A stretch of 64,000 nucleotides of DNA from Myxocyprinus asiaticus. Taxonomy: Eukaryota; Chordata; Actinopteri; Cypriniformes; Catostomidae. Positions 24,668 to 59,506 of this stretch are shown here, piece after piece (within the stretch, counting starts at the first letter, position 1; the number at the start of each line of letters is the position of its first letter). Below the pieces are notes generated by a model. That model did no database searches. It saw only the letters and a list, made by a program, of their open reading frames with translations, and was not told the DNA's origin. The position numbers and the translations under genes are program-made. The DNA is taken from positions 11,889,492 through 11,953,491 of the forward strand of contig NC_059372.1 in NCBI RefSeq assembly GCF_019703515.2, written 5' to 3'.

Positions 24668-27600
24668 AATGTGTGTAAGATGACTGCTGAAAGCAGTGCA
24701 TGTATTTATGTGGTGCTGAAAAGCACACTGTTATGTGTGACTGAAAAGTGTGTGTAAAATAAATGTCTTATGTTTACCCGGCTCCTGCTTCCTCCATCAG
24801 TTGAGAGCAAGAGATCTGCCACAATACTATGTATTTTTTTTTATCGTGATTAATTACAGAAAACTGTGCAATTTATTAGTTAAAAATGTGTAATCGATTC
24901 ACAGCCCTATAAATTACGCATTCCTTTTGACTGTATTTCATCAATTAGAACTCAGAATACTAGCTGTTATCGCCACTCTGTGAACATTTCACCTGAAACC
25001 TGGAGCTCACATATGCCCATATGTTCAACAACACTTCCAGCTTCGGCCACTGGGGGCAGTGATTCGAATTTCAGCAAGACCAATTTTATCAGCAAAACTT
25101 TCTACCTATTGTTATCGAATACACAGTGCGTTCAGTCAGCGTAAAATTTTGGAAAATGTCTGCAGATCCTATCCGGACCTAATCATAAGTCGCTGATAAT
25201 TTTACTGTCAGCCATACCTCCGACAAAGTTGGTCTCTATGTAATCAATGATTTGGTTGTAGTCGCTGACGATAGTGTCTCCATGGATGAAAACTGGCACT
25301 TCCTCTCCTAGGTTAAGCCTCATGAACCAAGGCTCCTTGTGCTCAGTGAGAGGCATACTGACATCACGTTCCTCACACAGTAGCCCTTTCTCATTGATTA
25401 CCAGACGTACCTGCCAGACAAAACACACATAAGATGACATCACAGTGTTGCAGTGCCTCGCCATTCACTGACTGAGAAAATGCTTTCGGTGGACCCAAAA
25501 TGCAGTGCTAATATTAATAGGAGTGGTGGTGGCATAGTGAACTAAAGCACTGAACTGGTAAGCAAAAGGTTGTTGGTTCAATCCCCACAGCCACCACCAT
25601 TGTGTCCTTGAGCAAGGCACTTAACTCCAGGTTGCTCCAGGGGGATTGTCCCTGTAATAAGGGCACTGTAAGTTGCTTTGGATGAAAGCATCTGCCAAAT
25701 GCATAAATGTAAATAGGTAAATTAGAGGGAATGTTCTGAGAGATTTCAAATCTAAGTGATTATGGGCAACAAATGAATCTGAACATCCCATGTAAAGCTT
25801 GAAACTTAAGTCTACAGTTCTGTGGATAGTTTGTATATATGGAATGATAAGTCTTTTAAGAAAGGTCTCAGTTCCACCATCCCCAAAGGTCAAAGAGGAA
25901 ATGTATATTACATCCTCTTAAAAGGATAGTTCACCCAGAAGTGAAAATTCAGTCATTATATACTGAAATTTCACTCATTTTCTTTCTTCCGTGGAACACA
26001 AAATGGAGAATGTTAGGGACTAAAAGCCTCAGTCACCATTCACTTTTACTGCATCTTTTTGCATTCAATTAAAATAAATGGTGACTGAGGCCTCATTCTG
26101 CCTAACATCTACTTTTGTGTTCCACAGAACAAGAAAAAAAGTCATATGGTTTGGAATAACATAAGAGTAATAATATCAGAATTTTCACAATTGGATGAGC
26201 TATACCTTTAAGCAACCTAAACATTTCAGCTCTCTACACACCAAACCACAAAGTATACTTTGTACTATTTTTTTTTTTTTTTTGGCTTATCATATGTTCT
26301 GTAGGTCTGATAACTTTAGTTTTTATTCTTGTTCAGTATTTGGTTCTAAACTGTAATAACCAATGTGACAGGCAAAAGGAAGAAGAACTTTATAAGGCCT
26401 AAAAGGCTTGCAAGGTTTTAAAAGCCTGTTTGTATATAGTTCATAAATTCACTATCAAGCAGCAAAAGTGACCCCTAAAGTAACTGTACAATAGATATGG
26501 TAAATATAAATAAAACATTGCAGTACTGTATGTGAAAAAGCCCTGTCTAATGCATGCGGTGCCCACATATTTTTTTAAACTGAGCTCCAAAACTATGGCA
26601 TTAAAGGGATCGTTCACCCAAAAAATGAAAATCACCCTCATGCCATTCCAGATGTGTATGACTTTCTTTCTTCTGCAGAACACAAACAAAGATTTTTAGA
26701 AGAACATTTCAGCTCTGTAGGTCCATACGATGCAAGTGAATGGGTACTAAAAATGTTAAGCTCCAAAAAGCACATAAAAGCAGCATAAAAGTAATCCATA
26801 AGACTCCAGAGGTTAAATCCGTATCAGAAGAGATATGATAGGTAAAGTTGAGAAACAGATCAACATTTAAGTCCTTTTTTACTATAAATTCTCCTCTCTG
26901 CCCAGTAGGTGGCGATATGCACAAAGAATATGAATCGCCAAAAACAAAAGAAGAAAAATGTGATATTGAAAGTGGAGGTGTATTGTAAAAAATGTCTTAA
27001 ATATTGATCTGTTTCTCACCAACACCTGTCATATCGCTTCATAAGATACAGATTTAACCACTGGAGTCAGATTACTTTTATGCTGCCTTTATGTGCTTTT
27101 TGGACCTTCAAAGTTCTGGCCAACATTCACTTGCATTGTGACGACCTTCAGAGCTGAAATATTCTTCTAAAAATCTTCTTTTGTTTTCAGCAGAAGAAAG
27201 CCATACACATCTGGAATGGCATGAGGGTGAGTGATGATGAAATTATTTTAATTTTGGGGTGAACTATCTCTTTAAGATGAAGAATGCAATGTGTTTATCT
27301 GTTTTAAGACAGTTATTTAAAGTGAAAATAACTAAAAGTCCATTTACTTTAAAGTCTTACGAGATATACAACAGGAACACAGCTGATCCTGTTTAATGCA
27401 CGATTGAAAAGATACAATCCTACATCACATCACAAATCCAGATTAGACGATCAAGATAAGGCAACTCTGACTGAAAAGTGACAAAAGCATCAATCTTGAG
27501 GAATGGCTAATGAATGTCAAGCTGCATTCAAGTTTAACTGTGAGGCCACTGGAGGTGATTTAAAGCCAATGGACACATCTAATGAAGCATTTTACATCAG

Positions 27601-28966
27601 TTGTGCAATGTCTGTGTTTGAGCCAGAATATGAGACTCAGACAGGATGTTATCCGAACTTTAAATAAACAAAAATTCCTCATCAAATATTTAAAAGGTCA
27701 GCAACACCAATGGTTGTTTTGAAGTCAACTAAATGTTCTCCAGTTGATATTTCAATAAAAAGATTAGACAGAAAACTACTGTGCATAAAGAAAAAGCGGT
27801 AACACTTTACAATAAGGTTCCAATCGTCAACATTAGTTAATGCATTAGGTACCATGAACTATCAATATATATTTTTTACAGCATTTATTAATCTTTGTTC
27901 ATGTTATTTAATAAAAATACAATTGTTCTTTGTTAGTTCATGTACATTAACTAATGTTAATTTTAAAAACCATGACTAATAAATGCTGTAAAAGTATTGT
28001 TCATTGTTAGTTCATGTTAACTATTGGAACCTTATTGTAAAGTGTTACCAAAAAATCATTCAGTGGTGCAGAGCCATATTTAACTCGATTTCTCAGTCTT
28101 GAAGATTAAGAGGTGGATTTTGGCAGGCCATTGATTTTTTTCTTCTTCTTCTTTTTTTCTTTTCATTTTCTCAGCTTTCCATACGAGTCTGTAACTACTG
28201 TGATCAGCATACTTAAACGAATGTTCTGGTCAATATAATAGTGTTGTGAGGTGTCAGATTTAGCCTGTGATAAACCGTGACATTCATTCAAAGCAAGCAA
28301 CTACCAACAGCAGACATGATGAGCACCATAGAGAGTAGTTTCTCTTGCACAATAAGAATAAGCATCACACCTGGCTCAAATTTGCACGAAACAATTGACA
28401 GGTGAATACATTTCATTATTATTCATTATTCATCTTATTGAATAATTTAGAGTGCCATCCTCCAAAGCTATAACGAAGGCTATAAGCGATCAAACCTGCT
28501 GTATATTAGCATTTTTGCCAAATGAAAAACATTGCTGTTTACTATGCATTTAACAGATACTGTTTACTTTGAGCTAGTGAAGTAAAACATATTCCACCTT
28601 CTTCTGAGGTTTCGTAATGTCTGTATAAAGGACACAATAGAATACACAGGTCGGCCAATGAAATGCATAACCATTCACAGAAAGCGCACAATTATTAGTT
28701 TGACATTTAAACTCTCCTGTCCCACTGCATAGGGTAGTACACATTCTTTAAGAGCTCCACCATTTTCAAGCTGTGTTGTTTTTTACCTTTTGAGAGCTGA
28801 AGGACTGAGTCCAGTGGTACAGAACGAGCCTGTCTTTGGAGTATGGCTTGTGTTCTATCGTGGGCTCGTGGCTTTCCTCTCCATCTGTGATTTTGCCATC
28901 TTCGTCCATGGCTGATATGGGCCACCAGCTACAGTTGGTGGGATTAACATTATTGGAAGACGCCAT
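15455..28966 (-). CDS. gdap1l1: Ganglioside-induced differentiation-associated protein 1-like 1
   Basis: Six coding exons in transcript order: 28966-28787, 25410-25218, 18162-17989, 17377-17283, 16767-16653 and 15798-15455. They total 1,101 nt, 366 residues; human GDAP1L1 has 367. Every junction is canonical and phases agree. The ATG at 28964-28966 gives [18 protein letters not shown], matching the family N-terminus. Domain order: N-terminal GST-like fold ([39 protein letters not shown]), linker helix, GST C-terminal region ([19 protein letters not shown]), then a hydrophobic tail anchor ([20 protein letters not shown]) ending KKKYM. The paralog GDAP1 is an outer mitochondrial membrane fission factor; GDAP1L1 is reported as mainly brain-expressed and cytosolic, able to move to mitochondria. 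Head-to-head with jph2, as near human 20q13. The gene looks intact. Confidence 0.96.
16653..16767 (-). CDS. gdap1l1: gdap1l1 exon 5
   Basis: Acceptor TGTAG|GCAAAG, donor CAAG|GTATGT on the minus strand. It encodes [20 protein letters not shown] and [17 protein letters not shown]. Confidence 0.93.
16835..17145. repeat. GTTCACCC-family repeat fragment in gdap1l1 intron 4
   Basis: It contains the typical inner phrases (GACTTACTTTCTTCTGTGGA, ACACAAATGGAG; TGAGGGTGAGTAGATGATGA, CAGAATTTT) but its ends are worn. Confidence 0.5.
17283..17377 (-). CDS. gdap1l1: gdap1l1 exon 4
   Basis: Acceptor CTCAG|GACATT, donor TATG|GTAAGA on the minus strand. It encodes [20 protein letters not shown] and [11 protein letters not shown]. 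Confidence 0.93.
17989..18162 (-). CDS. gdap1l1: gdap1l1 exon 3
   Basis: Acceptor ATTTCAG|ACACAG, donor GTA|GTAAGT on the minus strand. It encodes [20 protein letters not shown] through [12 protein letters not shown]. No ORF call was provided for this exon because both ends are split codons. Confidence 0.93.
18202..19985 (+). mobile_element. 3'-truncated Tc1 element split by a second Tc1
   Basis: The terminal repeat CAGTGGCAAGAAAAACTATG starts at 18202 after TA and continues to 18246. The same element resumes at 19370 and runs into transposase remnants near 19599 ([15 protein letters not shown]) and 19915 ([12 protein letters not shown]). It is cut off near 19985, with no right TIR found. 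The interval 18249-19367 is a different element inserted into it. Confidence 0.8.
18249..19367 (-). mobile_element. Nested Tc1/mariner element, decayed
   Basis: TIRs CACTGATGAGCCAAAACATT (18249) and the inverted CACATGAGCCAAAACATTAT (ending 19367) are each flanked by TA (18247-18248, 19368-19369). Length is 1,119 bp. Minus-strand fragments of a Tc1 transposase include [20 protein letters not shown] (helix-turn-helix), [17 protein letters not shown] and [19 protein letters not shown], in more than one frame. The catalytic DNAPCHT motif is intact but the frame is not. Confidence 0.88.
20330..20447. repeat. GTTCACCC-family repeat fragment
   Basis: The right end (GAGTGAACTATCCCTTTAA) and preceding family phrases are present; the left half is missing. 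Confidence 0.5.
20566..20810 (+). repeat. 5' LTR of the TRIM-like element
   Basis: 245 bp, TG...CA ends, containing a TG microsatellite (20696-20714) and ATTAAAGTC before the 3' end. It matches 21261-21463 over most of its length. Confidence 0.72.
20812..20829 (+). other. Putative primer binding site (tRNA-Phe)
   Basis: TGGTGCTGAAACCCAGGA one base after the LTR. The copy at 52659-52676 differs from tRNA-Phe at only one base. Confidence 0.6.
21261..21463 (+). repeat. 3' LTR of the TRIM-like element
   Basis: 203 bp, direct-repeat partner of 20566-20810, preceded by a purine-rich GGTGGAGGAG stretch resembling a polypurine tract. Confidence 0.72.
21921..22150. repeat. GTTCACCC-family repeat
   Basis: Left-end phrases AGATAAAGTTCATCC and AAAATGAAAATTCTGTCATC are present, with an inverted right end near 22150. 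Confidence 0.55.
22190..22455. repeat. Relative of the 5618-7398 palindromic-end repeat
   Basis: Shared with that repeat: CCTCACTGTAACC, the interrupted poly-T, AAATGCTGTCGATTGAGCTT, AACTTGTAATGAACCC and GGAATATTCCTTTAAAG. Confidence 0.6.
23960..24168 (-). repeat. tRNA-derived SINE (minus strand)
   Basis: On the minus strand the head reads as a tRNA-like Pol III promoter: TGGCTCAGTGGTTA (box A) and GGGTTCAAGCCCC (box B) between 24168 and 24091. Downstream is the body found in many fish SINEs (GGGCCCTTGACCCTATCTGC). Confidence 0.7.
24504..24823 (+). mobile_element. Probable solo LTR related to the TRIM-like element
   Basis: TGTGCGAGCAGGGTGTGGCC at the start and TCTGCCACA at the end parallel the LTR at 20566. 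It shares the GTGTGGCCG word, CAATCAGC, GGGAGAGAGATAA, a long TG run and GGCTCCTGCTTCCTCC near the end. Flanks ATATT and ATACT suggest a 5-bp duplication with one change. No interior or second LTR adjoins it. Confidence 0.6.
24632..24666. repeat. (TG)n microsatellite
   Basis: 35 bp of alternating TG inside the solo LTR. Confidence 0.95.
25218..25410 (-). CDS. gdap1l1: gdap1l1 exon 2
   Basis: Acceptor GGCAG|GTACGT, donor GGAG|GTATGG on the minus strand. It encodes [18 protein letters not shown] through DYIETNFVG, the thioredoxin-like GST N-terminal region. Confidence 0.95.
25521..25714 (+). repeat. tRNA-derived SINE (V-SINE-like)
   Basis: The head has GGTGGCATAGTGAACTAAAG (box A region) and TTGGTTCAATCCCC (box B). 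The body GTCCTTGAGCAAGGCACTTA and the tail GTAAGTTGCTTTGGATGAAA then GCATCTGCCAAATGCATAAA are the conserved 3' end of fish V-SINE-type elements. It lies in gdap1l1 intron 1. Confidence 0.8.
25916..26211. repeat. GTTCACCC-family repeat
   Basis: Left end TAAAAGGATAGTTCACCC, inner TTTCTTCCGTGGAACACAAA, inverted right end GAGCTATACCTTTAA. Confidence 0.65.
26601..27275. repeat. GTTCACCC-family repeat, uninterrupted copy
   Basis: TTAAAGGGATCGTTCACCC at the left and the inverted GGGTGAACTATCTCTTTAA at the right. It is collinear with the copy at 59028-61332. Its unbroken TTAA at 26997-27000 is the pre-insertion form of the site occupied in that copy. Confidence 0.75.
27798..28049. mobile_element. 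252-bp MITE with 27-bp perfect terminal inverted repeats
   Basis: GGTAACACTTTACAATAAGG at the left continues to a 27-bp exact inverted match at the right end. The interior is AT-rich and itself partly palindromic (CATTAGTTAATG near 27830, ACATTAACTAATGTTAAT near 27945). A common cyprinid repeat; no coding capacity. Confidence 0.85.
28787..28966 (-). CDS. gdap1l1: gdap1l1 exon 1
   Basis: Sixty codons from ATG to SSQK, with donor AAG|GTAAAA on the minus strand. Confidence 0.95.
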
Positions 28967-29757
28967 GACAGAGGATTTTGTGCGTGTGAAAGGGTATCAG
29001 AGAGAGAGGGAGAGAGGGAGAGAGAGGGAGGGGGAGGTGGAGAGAGGCAGCACGCGGGGGGGATTTCAGCACCACGAACAGGGGCATCATCCTCCCGCGC
29101 GAACTGCTCCTTTAGGGCCGTTCACACCGAACGCGTCCTTGCCCTAAGAAAGCGTGTTTAACAGTTGCAGTTATATTTATCAAGAAAAGGCGTCTAAAAA
29201 ACGCAGGGGCGCAGTGGACAAAGGGTCTTTCTTTTTGCATCCGTCCTCGCTCCGTGGGGGGCATCTGAAGAAAGGTCACAGTCAGTGCAGACGCCCTAAA
29301 AGTAGCCTATTAACAATCAAACTGCTTTGTTTTATATATGCCTATGTATCGCATTTTATTTTCAGTGTATAGTTTTTTCAGTGTCTGTTTATGTTAGGGC
29401 CTGTAATCTCTGATATTGTATCGCTTATTCATAAGTCGGCATAATACAGTGATGTTAAAAGCATGTTTAATAAGCAAATTATGATCTGTCATCTTGAATG
29501 TTATGGCATGTTATGTCTGTTTATTTGATAAGGATCATGCGAATATTACTGTAACAGGGCAAAAACGCAATATTAACTTTGACCCAGCAGAGGGCGCATT
29601 TCTCTCCATTCATTTTCTCTTGTGTGATTTCTGGACGTTTCTCCACTGTCAGCATTATCAGCATGGATAACTATTCAGTGCCAACGAGTGGAAGCTGGCC
29701 TCTGTTCAACAGTCACTCCACTTATTCCAAGAGAGCCAGGTCATTTTACCATAGAGA
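28967..29757 (-). promoter_or_regulatory. gdap1l1: gdap1l1 5' UTR and upstream region (putative promoter)
   Basis: The first 150 bp above the ATG are purine-rich on the plus strand (GAGAGAGGGAG repeats, 29001-29045) and then GC/CpG-rich (29050-29140). No TATA box is obvious. The exact transcription start cannot be read. Confidence 0.4.
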
Positions 29758-29759
29758 AG

Positions 29760-29846
<87 letters not shown>

Positions 29847-29931
29847 ATCATCGTCTGTCTGTCTGTCTGTCTGACTATCTATCTATCATCTCTCTGGCTG
29901 TCTATCGTTCTATCTATCTATCTATCTATCA

Positions 29932-29967
<36 letters not shown>

Positions 29968-30023
29968 TCATCATCGTCTGTCTGTCTGACTATCTATCTA
30001 TCATCTCTCTGTCTGTCTATCGT

Positions 30024-30069
<46 letters not shown>

Positions 30070-30131
30070 ATCATCGTCTGTCTGTCTGTCTGTCTGACTA
30101 TCTATCTATCATCTCTCTGTCTGTCTATCGT

Positions 30132-30169
<38 letters not shown>

Positions 30170-30250
30170 ATCATCGTCTGTCTGTCTGTCTGACTATCTA
30201 TCTATCATCTCTCTGTCTGTCTATCGTTCTATCTATCTATCTATCTATCA

Positions 30251-30290
<40 letters not shown>

Positions 30291-30377
30291 TCTATCATCA
30301 TCGTCTGTCTGTCTGACTATCTATCTATCATCTCTCTGTCTGTCTATCGTTCTATCTATCTATCTATCTATCTATCA

Positions 30378-30413
<36 letters not shown>

Positions 30414-30473
30414 TCTATCATCATCGTCTGTCTGTCTGACTATCTATCTATCATCTCTCTGTCTGTCTATCGT

Positions 30474-30519
<46 letters not shown>

Positions 30520-30520
30520 A

Positions 30521-30556
<36 letters not shown>

Positions 30557-30614
30557 TCTATCTATCATCATCGTCTGTCTGTCTGACTATCTATCATCTC
30601 TGTCTGTCTATCGT

Positions 30615-30672
<58 letters not shown>

Positions 30673-30673
30673 A

Positions 30674-30709
<36 letters not shown>

Positions 30710-30712
30710 TCA

Positions 30713-30744
<32 letters not shown>

Positions 30745-30759
30745 TCATCTATCTATCTG

Positions 30760-30793
<34 letters not shown>

Positions 30794-30832
30794 ATCTGTC
30801 TGTCTATTTATATATCTATCGTCTGTCTGTCA

Positions 30833-30863
<31 letters not shown>

Positions 30864-30989
30864 GTTCTATCCGTCTATCTATCTATCTATCTGTCATCTG
30901 TCTGTCTGTCTCTCTATCTATCCATCTATCTATCTATGTATCTATCCATCTATCATCTGTCTGTCTGTCTGTGTTGTTCTGTCTATCAT

Positions 30990-31055
<66 letters not shown>

Positions 31056-31122
31056 ATCTGTCTGTCTGTCTATCTATGATCTGTCTGTCTGTCTGTCTTT
31101 CTATCTATCTATCTATCTATCA

Positions 31123-31168
<46 letters not shown>

Positions 31169-31189
31169 ATCTTTCTGTCTGTCTATCGT

Positions 31190-31222
<33 letters not shown>

Positions 31223-31243
31223 ATATCTATCGTCTGTCTGTCA

Positions 31244-31274
<31 letters not shown>

Positions 31275-31319
31275 GTTCTATCCGTCTATCTATCTATCTG
31301 TCATCTGTCTGTCTGTCTC

Positions 31320-31353
<34 letters not shown>

Positions 31354-31454
31354 CATCTATCATCTGTCTGTCTGTCTGTGTCATTCTGTCTATCATTCTA
31401 TCTATCTATCTATCTATCTATCATCTGTCTGTATATTGTTCTATCTATCTATCA

Positions 31455-31486
<32 letters not shown>

Positions 31487-31620
31487 TCTATCACCTGTCT
31501 GTCTGTCTGTCTGTCTGTCTATCATCTGTCTGTCTGTATATCTATCGTTCTATCATTCTAGCTGTCTGTCCATCGTTTTATCTATCATCCATCCATCCAT
31601 CCATCGTTCGTTCGTTCTAC
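29758..31620. repeat. TCTA/TCTG tandem repeat array (GATA-type satellite), about 1.86 kb
   Basis: Almost entirely TCTA and TCTG tetranucleotides, with ATC interruptions and a short CCAT/CGTT tail (31590-31615). Because four is not a multiple of three, each frame cycles Leu-Ser-Ile-Tyr, giving long false ORFs. A higher-order unit opened by TCATCATCGTCTG starts at 29845, 29968, 30068, 30168, 30295, 30418 and 30565. A second block of about 410 bp is duplicated (30811-31220 against 31221 onward). Confidence 0.97.
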
Positions 31621-56050
<24,430 letters not shown>

Positions 56051-59027
56051 GGCAACAAAGCCTAAGGTAAGCTGCTACTGTATGATAACAGTTCACATTT
56101 GAATGGATTTTATTTATTTTTGATTCAGCCTGATAGATAGACAATATAATGCAAGTTTAAATTTTAGTAGGGAAAATTATATTTTTCTTGTGACTCTGTG
56201 GGTATTATTACACACACCTTTTTCTTGCCAAACTCATCCAGGTGACAGAAACTACCATGGGGAGCTGCAAAGATGCACTGCACTCCATTAACGGCTCTGT
56301 TGTTGCGATATCCAGTTTCAGAATGGCCCTCCTGAGCTACTCTAAAGATGGCTGCCATCTGTGGTTGAACTGAGTGATCCCAAATGATCGGTGTGTTTCG
56401 GTGTCTGAACATTTGAGAGTAAAGCAATTGTACACATTTGCTGATTGTAAAAGGTACTGCTGAATTTAACAGTTTCAACTCAGTTTGATAGTTAATCTGT
56501 TAAAAGGGCTAATTTATACTGTGTATGTTTCACAATCACATGTCACATATTCAATTGTGCTGGACATGTCAATTGGCATGCAATATTCTACTTTGGAGAA
56601 TAAACATAAATACGGTTATGACATTTCTTTTCTTTTCAATGGCTGTAAAAAACATACAGTCCACCAGTGCACTTAGCTTAACACCAGGTTGGGTCACACT
56701 ACTAAAGTTTTACCAAGTTACATTTTGAAATCTCAGATGCTGTAGAAAAATGCACATTTAATAAAATGTCTTAAAGTCTCAAACTTGCCCTGCATGACAA
56801 AGAGAGATCCTGACTGTAAAACAAAAGTCGTGCCTGTAAGTATATTCCATAATAAAAAAAATGAATATTTGTATAGTATTCCTTGTATGAATACTGGACA
56901 AATATTCTGATCATCGTCTTTGCTTTGAACATAGCTGAAGATGAATTTAGCTGAATGGTTGAAAAGCTTGAAAAACAGAAAACTAAATTTTTTAAGTTGT
57001 AATGAGAAAGTTCTAATGAGAAAATTAGATGTCTAAATGTGTAAGATGGTTAATGTTAAGAGGGTATCATGTTGTCTGTAAAGATAGCACAAGCTTCCTT
57101 CTATAAATATGGTCTCCAACAGTTGGGCTGAGAGATTTTAAATTATACTATTTACTGAATGGGACAGGGAAAAAAGGAATACTGTTTGGCTGTTTTACTA
57201 TGAATTTGTGATGACTGTCAGTTCTTGCAGATGGTTTTTCAGCATTTTTCTGCCTGTATTAGACATAAAATAAGAGATTTGAGAATATTTAAGCCCGATT
57301 GTGCAACAAACTCAGTAAAAATATTTGCCCCAAATTTTATATGCATGTGTGCACATTTGAGAAGTGTTTTGTACATTTATAAACTATGGATTTTCTGTCA
57401 GAACATTTGTTCTAAAAATGCATATTTCATGGTTTTATCTAACTGCAAAACTTCTTTAACCTTCATAGAGTAGTTAATATTATGTCAGATTTGCGAAGAT
57501 ATGATATATATTGGAACTCCAGGTCTTACAGGAGGATGTAAGCACTCTGTTAACTGTCCAAAATGTTATTTATTGATGAAATAAAGGGGTGTTTTAAATT
57601 ACTTATTTTTTTCTAGAATCACAACTAAGTTAATTAATCAATGTGCTACAAGCTACAGATTAAGTCCTAATACTAAACATTCAAATTAGAGACCGCTCAA
57701 ATGATACAAAGACATTAACCAGTTGTTAATGCTATAAACTCACGAGATTCGTTGTGTTGTTTTTACCAGTATTTGTAACATGTTGTTTCAAAATGTGTCT
57801 TCAGAGAGAATTTTAGATCAAGCCATACAATAACAAATTATTTATCAATTGGTCTCTGTGATATGATTTGCAAATGCATTACATTTGGCTATTGATGAAG
57901 CAATAATATACAACATGATTATGATTTCATTACTTAGTTTATGTTTTCTCCATTTCAAAGTTACAGTTAAAATAATTTCTTCTCTACTCCTGTCTGTAGC
58001 ATTCTGTTACATTGCATATTACAGTTTGGCTTTGCTTTTTGATCACTCAAAGCCTTCAGACTTGACTACTACAGTATCAATATTCTGTCTTCTCTTGTCC
58101 AAGAAGAGACATACAAGGGGGAACAAAGAATATATTTTTAAACTTCACCTGTTCACCAGTTTGACATATCTTTCCCTGACAGGGTCTGAATGCCAGACCC
58201 AATTTTAGATTAGGGTGGTGAACTGGTCTCTCTTTATGACTGTACTCTGGAACATGGGAAGTATATTTCATGTTCACTAGCATACACTGGTTAGTGCCAC
58301 CAAGTTGTACTATCAAGCATTAACATCGGCAATAGACAGCCTACAATTCAGATTGTTTATTTCAGGTTTGTGGTGGTTGCTCATTTCTATTGATCACCCC
58401 TTGTACTGTTCAACATCAGTTATGAGACAGAGCACTGATGAGATTAGAATAGCCATTTGTACTGCAACACTGCCCTCTGTACGCAAAGCCTGCAGAGCAA
58501 TATAAAAGTTAAAAGTCTATATAACGTGGCATTCACAACCCATTTAACTTCTATAATGTGAATCCTATATCTAAAATAAAAATTGAAACATTATAAAAAG
58601 GTGGGTATTGATTGGATCATGAAATATGGGTGTTCCATACCAAAATGAAGTCAGACCTGACTGAATTTGGAGTTAATTTTGGAGAAAAAAAATTATATAT
58701 TTGAGCCACCTCAATGGTGACTGGGATGTAGACGCTTAAGGTCAAGTTTATCCTCATGACCATACCAACACAAACAAAAATCTTTGTATTTACTAGCATT
58801 ATATTCAAAAGGCAGCATATGACTTATAATTGTAGCCTAGAACAATGGGTAAATGGTTATTGGTTAACATTTTCCCAACTTCGCAGTCTAGGTGACATTA
58901 ACCGATAGGAAAAATCATCTCAAAATGCAGAACAAAAGGAATTCAATGAAAGATTAAAGACGTTTTTTTTTTTTTTTTTAAATACATGCACTAATGAATC
59001 CTGCACAATAAGACAAGGTCCAAGTGT
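56051..59027 (+). other. jph2 3' UTR and downstream intergenic region
   Basis: No further coding exon is recognised. A donor-like site at 56067 may begin a UTR intron. The rest is AT-rich with no clear transposon. Confidence 0.4.
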
Positions 59028-59506
59028 TTAAGGTATAGTTCACCTAAAAATGAAAATTCTCTCATTATTTACTCACCCTCATTCCATCCCAAATGTGTTT
59101 GATTTACTTTCTTCGGCTGAACATGAACAAAGATTCTTAGAAGATTATCTCAGCTCTGTAGGTCCATACAATGCAAGTTAGCAGGGTCCAAAGCTTTGAA
59201 ACACCAAAAAGCACATAAAGGCAGCATAAAAGTACTCCATACAATTCCAATGTTTAAATCTGTCTTCAGAACTGATATGATAGGTGTGGGTGAGAAACAG
59301 ATCAATATTTAAGTCCTTTTTTAACTTATTTTTTTGGCAATTTGCATTCTTCGATATTGCCACCTACTGGGTTGTTGTGCAAGTATATTTATTTATCCTT
59401 TATCGCACACGTTTTTCTCCCTACCCAGAAGGTGGCTAAGAAAAACTCTCAGAAATGCACATTGGAGGGCTATCTGAAATTAGATTTATAGTAAAAAATG
59501 ACTTAA

